Below, piece by piece: positions 1-11,231 of a DNA stretch of 64,000 nt; within the stretch, counting starts at the first letter, position 1, and every line of letters begins with the position of its first letter. Made by a program: the position numbers and the translations under genes. Origin of the DNA: Warburgia ugandensis. Its lineage: Eukaryota; Streptophyta; Magnoliopsida; Canellales; Canellaceae. A model generated the notes under the pieces. That model did no database searches and had not been told where the DNA came from. It saw only the letters and a list, made by a program, of their open reading frames with translations. The DNA lies in NCBI GenBank assembly GCA_035236585.1, contig CP141132.1, forward strand, positions 27,487,445 through 27,551,444, given 5' to 3'.

Positions 1-842
1 CCATTTAGGGTTTAGATCTTGATCTTTCATTTTCCTTTAGATCTAATAAATTTTCTTAATGTGATGTAATCACTAGATCATTGATGCATCATCTCATGAA
101 ATGATCTAATCCTTCTTGATCCAACCGATCAAGAAGATCTTAAGCCATTTCATCCAATTTAAGGGCATAAATCTTAATCTATCCCAAATTGTCATTATCA
201 AGCCCATCAATCCATATGATTGTAACTTTATATCATTATCCAAATACATCCACACTATCCAGTCATCCTTTATCAAACTGATCAAGGAGATTATCATTCA
301 CTTTTATGGATTTTACTACTTTTGAGGGTCAAGATCTTAAGATCTGGAAAATAAATTACATCCAACTGTTTAATTATTGAAATTATGCATTTAGATCATC
401 ATATAAGCTATTTTAAAAGGTATAATCATGCTTGATTAATCAAATCATGAAGATCCATGCTCAATTTTATGGTTTTTCTTCTTTTAAGGTTATTTCTCTT
501 GATTAGACATAGATCAGTCACTTATAACCATTGATTCCATGTTCTTGAACCACAAGATCATCAGTGGATCAAAATTATAAAGTCTAACCATTCCAAATTT
601 CACTGATCATAGGAATTAGTAATAATTTTCTTTATTAATAGAATTTTACATGCGTCAAAACATAAATTTTCTAAGTTTAGTACCTTATACAAGTAACAAG
701 GAATCTATATCAACTTTCAGATCTAAAATTAGAGCTAAATTGAGCTCCTAATTGAAGAAATAAGATTTTAGTACAAATATTGGATGGCTCTGATCTAATC
801 TAGGCATAGTAGATGTGGGGACAACTAGCAGCCCGTGCCTGT

Positions 843-863
843 GACCACCTATTATAGGTGGTC
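843..863. repeat. Perfect 9-bp inverted repeat (hairpin)
   Basis: GACCACCTA at 843-851 and TAGGTGGTC at 855-863 form a perfect 9-bp stem with a 3-nt loop. A second perfect stem, AGTCCAG and CTGGACT at 893-908 with a 2-nt loop, lies 30 bp away. Both are inside the family A LTR. I did not find an equivalent pair in the other full A copy. No function can be assigned. Confidence 0.7.
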
Positions 864-1772
864 TAAGAGTGGTGACCAGCTATGGGTGAGACAGTCCAGT
901 TCTGGACTATCAGATCACCCATTGCTGGATCTCCTTCATCCTTGATAGTCAACGGCTAAGATTTCATCTCTTGGGGACCTAGGAGATGAAATATATCCGA
1001 TGGCTTAGAAGTTTCATTTGAGCTACCCAAGATGGGGATCTAAACCCTATTGCCAGATCTATCGTATTTGACAGATCAATGGGCGAGGAGATCACTTGGA
1101 GGACGGATAACCTAAGGGAGGTGCCCAAATTGAAATGGGATGAAGTGGTGGCCTATGTTTGCTAGTCTGGTGAAGGGAAATTCACTGGGGGAGAAAAATA
1201 CTTATGAAAGAAAGCTTAGTCACTAGTGAAGTATACAAAGATAGATTCCTCTATCATCATTGCCGGAGATGGAGTGTGAACTCGGGGATTTTGTAGATCT
1301 CCATGTATTGAAGAGATCTAACAATCCGTGATCATTTTTCATTTGCTAGATTGGCTAGATTAAATTGTAAAATCTTTTGGAGATGGTACCTAATACTGTG
1401 TTTATCTTTGTTTTGAGTTTTTTGGCAATCCAGGGGGTGGATCATCATGGAAACTTAGGTCTTTTGTAGAGCAGCCTTGTCTGACTAGATCCAATGGTAG
1501 AGATCTGATTCTAACAGATGGAATTGGATGGCTAATTGATTTAGGGTTTCCTAGGAAAAAACCCTTGTCCATCATGGATGATGCATTCCTAAATGCTCCC
1601 AATGTAGACACAGGGTCGCCTGCCCAGATGCATTTGGGGGCACGCCCATAGTGAAAGAGAGAGAAATAGAGAAAGAGGGAGAGATTGAGGAGGATTTTTT
1701 AGCTAAAATTCTAGGGGAGTCTAGGGCACCTTGTGAGGGATTTTTAGGAAAAATTTTGGGAATTTTTATGTA

Positions 1773-1787
1773 GTATTTATAAGAAAT
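1773..1787 (-). promoter_or_regulatory. TATA-like box of the family A LTR
   Basis: On the minus strand the LTR reads CTTATAAATACTA about 570 bp from its start. The plus copy has CCTATAAATACAACC at 5926-5940 at a similar offset. Conservation between two diverged copies supports a real core promoter of this retroelement family. Activity is not shown by the sequence. Confidence 0.5.
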
Positions 1788-1858
1788 TTTGAATTTTCCA
1801 TGATTACATGTCAAAATTATGTTTCATTTCTTTTTATTATTAAATTATCATTGGATTC

Positions 1859-1896
1859 CCACTACCACCTCCTTCTCCACTAGTAGGTGGTAGTGG
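1859..1896. repeat. Perfect 12-bp inverted repeat (hairpin)
   Basis: CCACTACCACCT at 1859-1870 and AGGTGGTAGTGG at 1885-1896 are exact reverse complements separated by 14 nt. The stem lies just upstream, in LTR orientation, of the TATA-like box at about 1776-1783. The corresponding part of the plus A copy (about 5780-5880) lacks it, so it is either a copy-specific gain or a loss in the other copy. Confidence 0.7.
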
Positions 1897-2357
1897 TTTG
1901 ATTCATGATTGTGGTCATCCAGACCATTGGCCCACCTTGTGGGCCCCACATAGTTCTGAAAAGATCGATTTGCCCTTTTAATTCCAAAAATGGAGAAAAA
2001 TAGGGTTTATTCCTATGAACTCAGAATTGAGTGTCCTTAGTGGCGCTGGAATTGTATTTCCATGTACATTCTAAATATTGATGTCTTAAATCTCGATTAT
2101 AGGTAAAATTACCATTTTACCCTTTGATTCATAAAAGTGAAGAAAATTAGAGAATTTTCATTTTAACTCAGAATTGAATGCACTTAGTGTCATTTTGGTA
2201 GGTTTTTTGAGTACATTCATAATTTCTAAGTTTAAAATAGTGTTTTAATCTCTATAAAAAGATAATTTTCAATAACTTAATATTCCATCCCAAATTTTCT
2301 AAATATTCAAACTAAATTGATTTTCTCAATCAATTTACAAAAATTGGAATTATTACA

Positions 2358-2578
2358 TTAAATGTGGCACAAGTATTGAGGAACTCCTTAATATGTAGGT
2401 AGGGGTCTTCTTGGTCGCAATCATAAAAAGTGGGATGCAATTGTATGGTTCCTGGCTTTAACTCAAAGTGGTCTGTGTTTGTAGGAGGTAAAGCTATGCA
2501 AGATGTGATATTGAGTTGTAGTAGTGCATAGAAATCTCTAATAGATTTATGCTCAATTTCTACTTGTGGTGCAGCCAT
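2358..2578 (-). pseudogene. Athila-type gag, N-terminal part (element alpha)
   Basis: The minus-strand frame starting at 2578 encodes a peptide beginning MAAPQVEIEHKSIRDFY, with HFELKPGTIQLHPTF and PYLHIKEFLNTCATFN following. This is the usual N-terminal region of Athila-type Ty3/gypsy gag (structural protein of the particle). The gag ATG of element beta at 11804 opens similarly (MADSQARVEHKAIR), which supports the start. The reading frame ends where the family A LTR begins at 2357. The remainder of alpha lies beyond the left edge or is lost. The element is a fossil. Confidence 0.85.
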
Positions 2579-3786
2579 GGAGATAGGAACTTGGTTCCTT
2601 TTTGCTTATCTTATTTTGCATTGAATTTCTGGGTTGAAAGGTGTTAGCTTTGGGTTCTGAGATTGACGCTCTTGCATAAACTATCCTACACTAAATGCCC
2701 TAATCTAAATGTTGACCCTAACTCTACGTGATACACAATCAAATCCTAATAAGCACTAATCAAGTAATGTTTTGATTATCTTTGCTTAGTACATAGGTGG
2801 TAGCTTCTTAGACCTAAATCTAGTTAGCTCCTCCTTTTGTCAAGATATGACTACTATTTACTAGTTAGGTTCTACTCAAAAGTGGTTAATACAATTCTCG
2901 TATTAATAGGTATTTAGACCTCAACTAACATCAACAGAAGGCATGGAAAAATCACTTAGATTTTAAGACACCCACTATAACCATAGTGCTTAGAAGCCAC
3001 TAGAGTGATAAGAGATCGCATCATTCTTAAAGAGTCATATGAACTTGATACCATAGGTCTCTTTCTATTTGATTTTAAATTAATATTCAAGGGTTACGAT
3101 TGTGGCATACAAGGATATTAATTGATTCCTAGGTTGGCGAAGGAACTGGTGATAAAATCCATTCCTTATTTTATAGGGATCCTATGGGACCCTTACTATC
3201 ATTAATTCGATTATAAAGCTATAAATATGCAATGCAATACAAAAATAGACTAATGAAACCTGTATGCTATCCAACCAAGGTTAGATAGGTGCAACATCTA
3301 AAGAAAAAATCCTAAGTAAAGATGCAACAATTATCAAGGAATGGTCCTAATCTATATGAATTATACTAACATCCAAATGCAAATCATACCTAAAACTTAA
3401 GAATTGAGTGAGAGATACTTATAATGAGGGATCCGGTGATGATCGTGTGTGGGCCATCATACCCCACACTTGCCCTATATTATTACAACCCAGTTAATAA
3501 AGAAATTACAATTTACAATGGGCCTCACTACAAGTTTCACTCAAATCCTAATCTAATAAAGCAATAAAACCTAATCTAGGATGATGAAGCCGTGGCCCAT
3601 AAAATTGCCACCACTCCTTTGCCAATTTCTTTATAACAAAATCAATGAAATATAGTCAATATGAGGAAAATAGCAACAAATGCAAAAAGTATGCAAAATT
3701 ATGCAAAAACCCTAATCTAATGCATCCTAAACCTAGAATAGAGGAAAATAATCTAAAGTATGGAACACTACCCAATTTATTGCAAC
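2579..3786 (-). mobile_element. Untranslated leader of element alpha
   Basis: AT-rich sequence of about 1.2 kb between the PBS and the gag start on the minus strand. It has no coding signal. The length agrees with the leader of beta (about 1.0 kb) and of delta (about 0.95 kb), as expected for Athila elements, which have long 5' untranslated regions. Confidence 0.6.
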
Positions 3787-3804
3787 TGCCCATCAACAGT
3801 GCCA
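3787..3804 (-). other. Primer binding site of element alpha
   Basis: The minus strand reads TGGCACTGTTGATGGGCA directly inside the LTR end. It resembles the TGGCGCCGTTGCCGGGGA site usual in Athila elements. Beta at 10777 has TGGCACCATTGTCGAAGA in the same position relative to its LTR. It would pair with the 3' end of a host tRNA to prime reverse transcription. Confidence 0.65.
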
Positions 3805-3810
3805 AAGACT

Positions 3811-5205
3811 TGTTGCGATTTATAAGTTAAAACACAAGCACGCAAATCATTTGCAATATAGCACTCTAGTGAGGTCAATCCCATGAGGAGTTGAACTAAT
3901 GCGATGCTAGTGGTCCCTACTTTAAACTATCTAACCTATCTAAAATTCAAGTGATTTTTGAATTAAATTGAAAATAAAACAAGAAATGAGAAATTAAGCA
4001 AAAGCATTAAACATGCTAAATGAGAAACTTTCCTAAAACATGCACTTTCTAAAATTAAAAACTTCTAATTTTATGACCTTCCTAATTAACAATTATGCTA
4101 AAGTGAAGCTTTCCCAAAATGTACTTTAATAACTTTCCTAAAATGTAAACCAGGAAAAGTAAGCAACCAAATCAACTATTTTAACAAGTATGACAAATTT
4201 GATTACTTTCCAACTAATTCAGATGAAAAATAATCAAATCTAACTACAACCAAACTAGAAAAATAAATGAAATCAATTACTAACAACAATGAAAGGAAAA
4301 CTACCCAATTAACATACATGTAACTAGGGTATAGTATGCATGATTCACTAGATAAGAGTGGATTTAATCAACTACTTTGGAAACCTAATCAAGCAATCCA
4401 TTTCTAATATTATCTAAGATATCTAACAATCTAATTGGGCTTTAGAAAAGTATAGTGAACAAGATTATATTGTGCTGGAAATTAACATACACCATTCATG
4501 TAAAAAAATTGCAGTAGTAAGGTAATTGAAACATTTAATGAGTATAACAACTAAAAAATGAAATTAATCACTTATAAAGCATTCAAACATTCAAGAAAAA
4601 AATTACTTTACTGCTGGACACAATCATGAATTGAAAATTCCAACTAACCTCATTGAATCACATCCAAAACGTCATCAACATAACATTCCATACATGTAAT
4701 CAAAAACTGAAAATTAAATGCTACTACAATGATGTTCACTTAATCTTAATCACTCCTCAATTACTTGCCAAATTCTTCTTCAATTGTTCCAACATTCACA
4801 CATGAACAAGTATGCTTGAAATCAAGGGAAATTCCTATGCAAAACTAAGGCAACAGTCCAATGGAAGTTAAGCAATCAATGCTGGAAAATCAAGAGGGCT
4901 AAAAGAGAATAAAGATGCAATGAAAAAGAAAGAACAAAACTAGATTCAAGATGTCTTCGCTTGGCTGTCACTCCTAGGGAAAATCAATCTTGAATCTTAG
5001 TTTAAAATCAAGGAAATCTAAAGGAAAAACAAGGCAAACTAACATGAAGAGAATCAAATTCCAGCAAAGGTTAACCAACCTTCAAAGATGAATCAAAACT
5101 CCAAAAATCCTAGTTTGAACACTTGAGGAAGAAGCATGAATGATAGAAGTGTGTAGCAGCACCCAATTACTTCACAAAACAATAAGCAAAAGAAGACAAA
5201 TGGGC
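3811..5205 (-). mobile_element. Family B LTR, partial (5' LTR of alpha)
   Basis: On the minus strand this matches the plus B LTR piece at 28480-29852 over long blocks, for example ACTAAGATTCAAG followed by a GAGTGACAG box, GATTTCAAGCATACTTGT, and the terminal CTCATGGGATTGACCTCACT region. It ends at the alpha PBS. At about 5205 it meets another B LTR in opposite orientation, so its outer part is not present. Confidence 0.75.
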
Positions 5206-5335
5206 TGGAAGGAACCCATTTAGCATTTTACATAGTTTGGTTACTGTTTTAGTTAGATCCCATGTTAGCAAGTTTTAGTTCATGCATTCTATCCATTTCT
5301 TACTCCATGCACCATGTGAACAACTGCATGGGTCA
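5205..5335 (+). mobile_element. Family B LTR of beta, first part
   Basis: From about 5211 the sequence AGGAACCCATTTAG to ACTGCATGGGTCA aligns with 19923-20050 in the 3' LTR of beta. The same LTR resumes at 10246 after the inserted family A solo LTR. The copy at 20025-20110 shows the uninterrupted arrangement of this stretch. Confidence 0.75.
5331..5335 (+). repeat. Target site duplication GGTCA, left copy
   Basis: GGTCA immediately precedes TGTAATAACCCC, the first bases of the solo LTR. The right copy is at 10246-10250. Five base pairs is the size made by Ty3/gypsy integrases. Confidence 0.85.
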
Positions 5336-5821
5336 TGTAATAACCCCAATTTTTGTAATTGATTGAGAAAATCAATAAAGTTTGAGTTTCAGATATTTCG
5401 GGCTGAAATATTAGGGTTATTTAAAATATACTTTTTATAAAAGTATAATCAAATAATAAGACATGTAAAATTAAAATTAAACTTAGCAAACCCTTCAAAA
5501 TAACTATAAGACCGACAAATTCCAAATTCAGATGAAAAATCCTTAAGTTTCTTCATTTCTTGGACAAAAGGGTAAAATAGTAATTTTACCCAAAAATCAA
5601 AATATGAGACATCAAAATTTAGAATGTACTGAGAGATACAAATCCAACGCCACTAAGTACACTCAAATCCAAGATCATGGGAATAAAACCCAAATTTTTA
5701 TACATAAATGGCAAAACGATCTTTTTACACCATGTGGGGCCCACAAGGGACCCAAAAACGAATCTTATGAGTAGCCCACATGAAGTCATGGGTCAACAAA
5801 CACCATCTTGTCTTGGAAAAG

Positions 5822-5858
5822 AAAAATGGAGCATGCGGAAGAAAAAATGGAGCATGGG
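5822..5858 (+). repeat. Short tandem duplication in LTR A
   Basis: AAAATGGAGCATG occurs twice, about 20 bp apart, just upstream of the TATA box. The other A copy does not show it at the matching place. It is probably a replication-slippage duplication. Confidence 0.5.
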
Positions 5859-5925
5859 AGACTTTCATGGCATTTAATAATAAAAAATTAAATATTATAA
5901 TCATGAAAAAAAAACGACCAAAATG

Positions 5926-5940
5926 CCTATAAATACAACC
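5926..5940 (+). promoter_or_regulatory. TATA box of the family A LTR
   Basis: CCTATAAATACAACC lies about 590 bp from the LTR start, the region where plant LTR promoters start transcription. The minus copy at 1773-1787 keeps the box. Confidence 0.55.
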
Positions 5941-6599
5941 CCAAAAACCCTCCAAAAATGCTCATAAAATTCCCACAAAATTTTCTTCACTCTCCCTGAA
6001 AAATTAGACCCTAGATCCCTCCCCAAAAACTCAAAATTTCTAAGAGATATCTCTCTTTTCAATTTCTTTTTCTTTTTTAGATTGGAACAAAAAACTTAAA
6101 ATCAATTAGGCACTCTGTTCCAGATCTAATTTCATCAACTTCACCATCCAAAACTTCCCACCATATCTGTTCTACAAAACCCCCAAAGCAATTTCAAGAT
6201 CCAACGGTTCAAATAATGGGAATTTGCAAGAAAGGTGGATCTTAGGCCATATCTTCATCAACAAGGTATTCTTTTTAAATTGGGCATATAGCCAAGGTTT
6301 TTTCTCCAATCAGGTAGGTGGAAATACTTTCTATAGATGTTTAATACTAATTTATGTAATTTTTAGTTTACTGTAATTTATTTTGATGATAAAAAAGGTA
6401 AAAATAAAGAAATAATAGAACCCTTAATTTAGGATTATAGAGTACTTAGTTGAAAATTTTGACTATACCAATAGATCCAGAAGGGTCCAAAACCCCTAGG
6501 GTAGAATTTTCACAATGATCGGAGACGTTTTGGGCCCTCATTTGAGAGAGGATTGATTGGACGGTCCAGAATGGACTCTCCAATCTGAGGATCTAATAG

Positions 6600-6880
6600 C
6601 ACCCAAGACACACACGTGACGCAGCGTTGGAAACGGTGCATGGGAAAATGTTCCACAAACACTGCGAGTGGGACGTCGGCCCAAGCAAGACGACGGCACA
6701 TCCGTCAAACCGACGAGCGGACGCGCCCGATGAGCATCCCGTTTACGGGCGCGCGGACGACGAGCGTCCCGCTCGTCCCGTCCCCGTTCGTGGATGCCCC
6801 GTGATGGCGCTTCCTCATTACAGCGGGCGTGCCCGACAAACCGAGCACGTTCCGCCCGACTAATCTGGGCCATCCGTTCC
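6600..6880. repeat. GC-rich island with two adjacent hairpins
   Basis: A sharply CpG-rich block in otherwise AT-rich LTR A. CGCGCCCG (6722-6729) pairs with CGGGCGCG (6746-6753) across a 16-nt loop. GACGAGCG (6759-6766) pairs with CGCTCGTC (6770-6777) across a 3-nt loop. Several open frames cross the block on both strands, as GC-rich DNA often gives by chance. The matching part of the diverged A copy near 1.0-1.3 kb is not GC-rich, so this may be a copy-specific insertion or a region kept only here. Confidence 0.6.
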
Positions 6881-7232
6881 TTGGGCCCAGATCAAATCCA
6901 AGCCCTAGGAAGGACTGTGAACTTCCAGATCATATTCTGGAGTCATCTGAACTCCAAATTGAGATTGGAAAGAAGCTATAGAAAGCTTGAAACCTCTATT
7001 TTTTGATGAAATGATAAAATCTAAAAATTATGTAATAAAACTTTCTGTATTAAAGAAACAAGTTTTCATTACCTAGATCTTTAAGATCTGAGATGATCAG
7101 ATCTTGGAAATAGGTTTTAATAATGATATAATATTGAAATAAAGTGATATCTATGGTTTATTTGGACATATCTGAGATATATTAAGGGATCTACCCATTA
7201 TGGTAGAAAAACCCTAAAAATACAAAGGGACC

Positions 7233-7255
7233 CACTTGATCAATGCGATCAAGTG
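7233..7255. repeat. 9-bp stem-loop conserved in family A
   Basis: CACTTGATC and GATCAAGTG form a perfect stem around a 5-nt loop. The A fragment at 51230-51250 keeps an 8-bp version of the same stem with a changed loop. Confidence 0.6.
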
Positions 7256-9302
7256 TGATCAGATCCTTGGGATGGATAAAATGAATGTTGATATAATGAA
7301 ATCTAAGAAATCATGGATGGATTATGACAAAAATGGATCAATATGATCTTTGGACCTTAATAAAGAAAATCTTCTAAATATAACTAATACCCTTAATCAA
7401 AGGAAAAGATCTAAGCGCAAATGGTTGGATCATAAGTAAAGGTTTCTAAAAATGTTAATGTAATTAGTTTCATTTTATATAATAGCATTTTAAATATGAT
7501 TATGTTATAATGCATGCTAGTATAACATTTAGACTTTAGCATGATATGTGATTTCATTGTTATCATAAGGTGCTAAATTTAATTATCTTAGGGGTACTTT
7601 AGTATGATTTCATGTCATTCTAACTTAGGACAATGCTAGAATTTCATATAAGTTTATACTATAGTATGAGAGTATACCTTAAGTCCATGTTAGTTTAAAT
7701 TGAGTTATTAAGGTATATTAGTTGGAAATCATGTTAGAGTAATTTTAAGTACCTTGCCTCATTATCATTAAGTGTTAAATTAAGTAGTTTTATGCTTTGA
7801 ATTTATAATTCATTTATGGTTAAATGTTATTAGTAGATCTACTTGTTATGAGATAAAGAGCATAAAACATAAAAAATGTAATCTAATGAGAAAGTAGAGT
7901 TTCATGACACAAATAAGAATAGAGTACTTTGGGCTTAATTAGTAAGGGCTATAGTTAGTATGACAATATAAGGATTATCAAATCCTTGGCCCAAACTAGG
8001 AGAAGAATAATAAACCCCATGAATGACATTATAAATATTCATGGACTTAATTAAAATCCATTAGAAAGAGTACTTAGGGTAAACATGCTTATAGGACTTA
8101 TAGGAACCTTATGAAAGATTGAGCAATGGTCATTTTAGTGAATGATGAACATAGTGGTTAAGGGGGTTATCTAATAGAGCCCCGCTCTTCCCCTACCTTC
8201 CGTTGACGTTTGTGAGGTCTAAACGCCTCCTTACATGAGGATTGAAGTAACCACTTTGTGTTCACCCATTCAACTAGTAAGCCTTAGCCAATTGAAAATA
8301 AGAGGAGCAGTCTAGATTTAGGCTTGAATAAGTTACCTTCAACCAGCACATTAACTGGTTGAATAATAATAATAAGAGCATAAAAGGTTAGTAAATTACT
8401 TAACCCTAATAAAAACAGTAAGTAAGATAAGGATGATGAAACAAGATCTATTAGATCTTGGATGATCAAGAATAATAAGAATAAGAATACTATATTGTAC
8501 TTAGTATGCATGTTTATTAGTATGCTTGTTATAGTTCATTAGATTAGATAATCCAAACCCCGGATCAAAGATGATTCAAGGAAGAAAACCAAGATCATCC
8601 TCCTTACGGATGATCCAATAACTGAACTTAGATCAAAGAAGAACTAGCTGATATAAGATCTGGGACCCTGATCTTTATCAACATGTGTAGATTGTAAATC
8701 AATTGATCTATGAAAGATCAAGATCAAGATCAAGGAGATGGACACACAAAGACTTAGAGATAGAAAAATACTTAGATATGAATGATCTAAAGATCATTCT
8801 AAACATTAGATCTAGTGATCAATAGGATTGTTCAAAATTTATATATTGACAATATGTATGGATGTACAGATTACATACATCAATCAGGATCATGGAAGAT
8901 TGGGGAAAATAGATCAATCCTTAAAGGTTGGAGGATTTGATGAATGCATTTACATGAGATATACATGATTGTACTCATGATCTTATGTTGACAAGAGTAA
9001 TGTTAATACTTGTATTAAATCTCTTGAAAAGCTTATGATCCAACCAAACACATATCAGATGGTTAAGGACTAAACTATAAGTGAATAAGGAACTAGAAAA
9101 TATTTCAGCCCTAAGTAAATAGACATATGGTCTGATATATATGAAATCTATTTTACATACAAGCTTGGAGGCTTATGAGTTTGTTTTAATAGGCATAAGC
9201 CTAGGGGAATGCTATTTCTAGAGGAGTTGTGAGGGTTTGGCCACCCGCTCCTTAAAATTTGATGATATGATGATACCTTGCCCAAAGAGAGGCTAAAAGT
9301 CG

Positions 9303-9332
9303 GGTGGTGGCAATTATGGAAAGGCCACCACC
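9303..9332. repeat. 9-bp inverted repeat in LTR A
   Basis: GGTGGTGGC at 9303-9311 pairs with GCCACCACC at 9324-9332 across 12 nt. It lies in the distal part of the solo LTR. No function is evident. Confidence 0.5.
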
Positions 9333-10245
9333 GTGAAAGTCTTCCCCCCCCATACGGGTAGTGACATAATATTTTCCACCGTGGTAACAGTGGTGAACAG
9401 GGCAGTTATCCGAACGCGCTAGTACGGATCAGACTGCAGCATAGCAACCTTTCTGATTATTTTGCACTATGATGCATATGAGAATAGGCATAGTGAAATG
9501 CCTTATATTGTAGTATAATGAAATGCTAGGTAATTGTATATTGCCAATATTTCCCAAGAAGGGAAATTCCTAGTATAAGATTAGCTATAATACTAAATTC
9601 TCAAAATGAAGAGAATTGATCATCTTAGTTGGGAATGATATTTGACTACTTTCACAAATTTAACTGGTTTACCCATGAAGGGTATGTATGTATATAGATA
9701 TACATAACTTACAAAGTAAAAAGTATGTTTAAGGATAATGAGATTATGAAGTATTGGAATTACCTTGTCAATTATTATGCTTTTTGAATCCCCTACCAAG
9801 CATTGCTTGCTGAGATATTGTAAATGTTGCAATATCTCAGATACAGGGAAGGCGAGTTAGGAGCTGAAGACAATGGAAGACTTGAAGAGAATAATCTTCA
9901 AGGTGTACCCTTGAAGACATGTATTTTTCTTTGTTGAGAGTTTTATTGTATGGTGAGCTTGAGTTTTGGATTATGTAATTTGGACAAGTATTGTACTAGA
10001 TTTGGCTATACTGTGAATCACTGGATGGATCCTGGAATTTAATAAAAGTATATTTCTTCAATGGAATTCTATTTTGTACACAAATTGAACTTAATTTATG
10101 TATGAAGTGGTGACTTGGGTTTTCAAAACAAGTTCTAAAGAAAAGAATTTTCGTTGCTTTGTTTTGTGAAAAAATTTTACACTCTTAAGGGCCCTGCCTT
10201 TCAAAATACTTTACAAATCATGTTACAAAAACCTGGGTCATCACT

Positions 10246-10770
10246 GGTCATGCGCTTGGTGATTGTATGATTTTCCTTTAAGTGGTTAATTGTTCCCTTT
10301 TCTAATGGTAGTTTAGCATTACTTATTTATCTATTTTTATCTTCGTTTACTTTTAGAAAGTCTCTTAATTTAGGCTTAGAAAGTTTTAGGACTAGGAAAG
10401 ATTGAGTTTAGGAAAGTTTCATTTAAGCAAATTTCCTTAGGCAAATTTTTCTAGATTTATTCATTCTAGTTTTGCATTAGTTTCTTTTATTGAATGCATG
10501 TTAGTTAGGAATGTTTCTAATTTCATTGAAAATCTTTACTTTTACAAAGTTTCCTTTACTTCATGTTTCTAATTTTATCCATGTTTCTCATTCCATGTTG
10601 TTTAAATACCTAGTTTAATCAAAATCCATCTCTCTTTGTCTAGGCTAAGTAATCTAAGTAAAATCTAATCAATATCTAAATCTACAAGATTCCTAGTGGG
10701 ATAAACCTCTATCTTGTACAAATTACTACATTGATTTGTGTGCTTGTTAGTAATTTTAAAACATACACCA
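10246..10770 (+). mobile_element. Family B 5' LTR of beta, second part, with right GGTCA duplication
   Basis: Begins with the right copy of the GGTCA duplication (10246-10250) and continues the B LTR through TTTTGCATTAGTTTCTTTTATTG to the terminal TTTTAAAACATACACCA. It aligns with 20050-20551, the 3' LTR of the same element. By eye identity is only about three quarters to four fifths, which makes beta old. Confidence 0.8.
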
Positions 10771-10776
10771 AGCTTT

Positions 10777-10794
10777 TGGCACCATTGTCGAAGA
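10777..10794 (+). other. Primer binding site of element beta
   Basis: TGGCACCATTGTCGAAGA follows the LTR end by a few bases. This is the Athila-type PBS position and resembles TGGCGCCGTTGCCGGGGA. Confidence 0.75.
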
Positions 10795-11174
10795 ATTGCA
10801 ATAGATTTGTGGTTGGAACATCGCTTTCAATTGTTTATCTCTTGTTGTATTTTTAAGTTGCATTAGTTTAAGGTTATTGTGTGATTCTTGCATATTATGC
10901 TAATTCCTCACAAATTAGCCTATCTTTCTTTGTTTTGTGCTAGGGGAATTTGGAAAAAGGAGTGGCAACGATCCTGTAGGCCAAAGCTTCATCAATTTTA
11001 ATTAGGATTTCCTTATTTTTCTAGATTAAGATTTTCTATTTATTTGAGGAAATTTGTACTGCAACCTCATTGTAATTTGCAAGTATTTAATTTATTTTAA
11101 ATGTGTTGTAATAAGGTAGGCCAAGTAGGGGTCTAGTGACCCATACTTAATCTTCATCAGAAACCTTACAATAA

Positions 11175-11231
<57 letters not shown>

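Larger units (their letters stand above)
1..2357 (-). mobile_element. Family A LTR, partial, runs off the left edge
   Basis: This is the minus-strand counterpart of the long LTR at 5336-10245. Read on the minus strand it starts TGTAATAATTCCAATTTTTG at 2357 and then matches the plus copy through the GGGGCCCACAAGG block (about 1940-1955 versus 5735-5750), the TATAAATA box and blocks near 100-340. The two copies are clearly diverged, so this is an old copy. Its outer end lies outside the window, so its target site duplication cannot be checked. It sits inside the gag of element alpha, whose first codons resume at 2358. Open frames in this stretch look incidental. Confidence 0.8.
5336..10245 (+). 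mobile_element. Family A solo LTR (4.9 kb)
   Basis: The element begins TGTAATAACCCCAATTTTTG and ends AAAACCTGGGTCATCACT, flanked by GGTCA on both sides. No PBS, PPT or protein region lies within it, and no second LTR follows, so it is a solo LTR formed by recombination between the two LTRs of a full element. The end is close to that of family D (AAACCCAGGTCATCACA), which suggests chromovirus-like ancestry. Related pieces are at 1-2357 and 51106-51654. At 4.9 kb it is unusually long for a plant LTR. The perfect duplication suggests a moderate age. Confidence 0.85.

Noticed and set aside
6510-7006. Overlapping open frames on both strands, up to 111 codons
   Set aside because: Caused by the GC-rich hairpin block in LTR A; arginine-rich, no family, and competing frames on both strands.
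8284-8511. Hydrophobic 75-codon minus frame resembling a membrane protein
   Set aside because: Inside the solo A LTR, AT-rich Leu/Ile bias only, no conserved motif and no promoter context.
11178-11228. CRISPR-like or satellite array
   Set aside because: Simple TC dinucleotide run; no spacer structure anywhere in the window.
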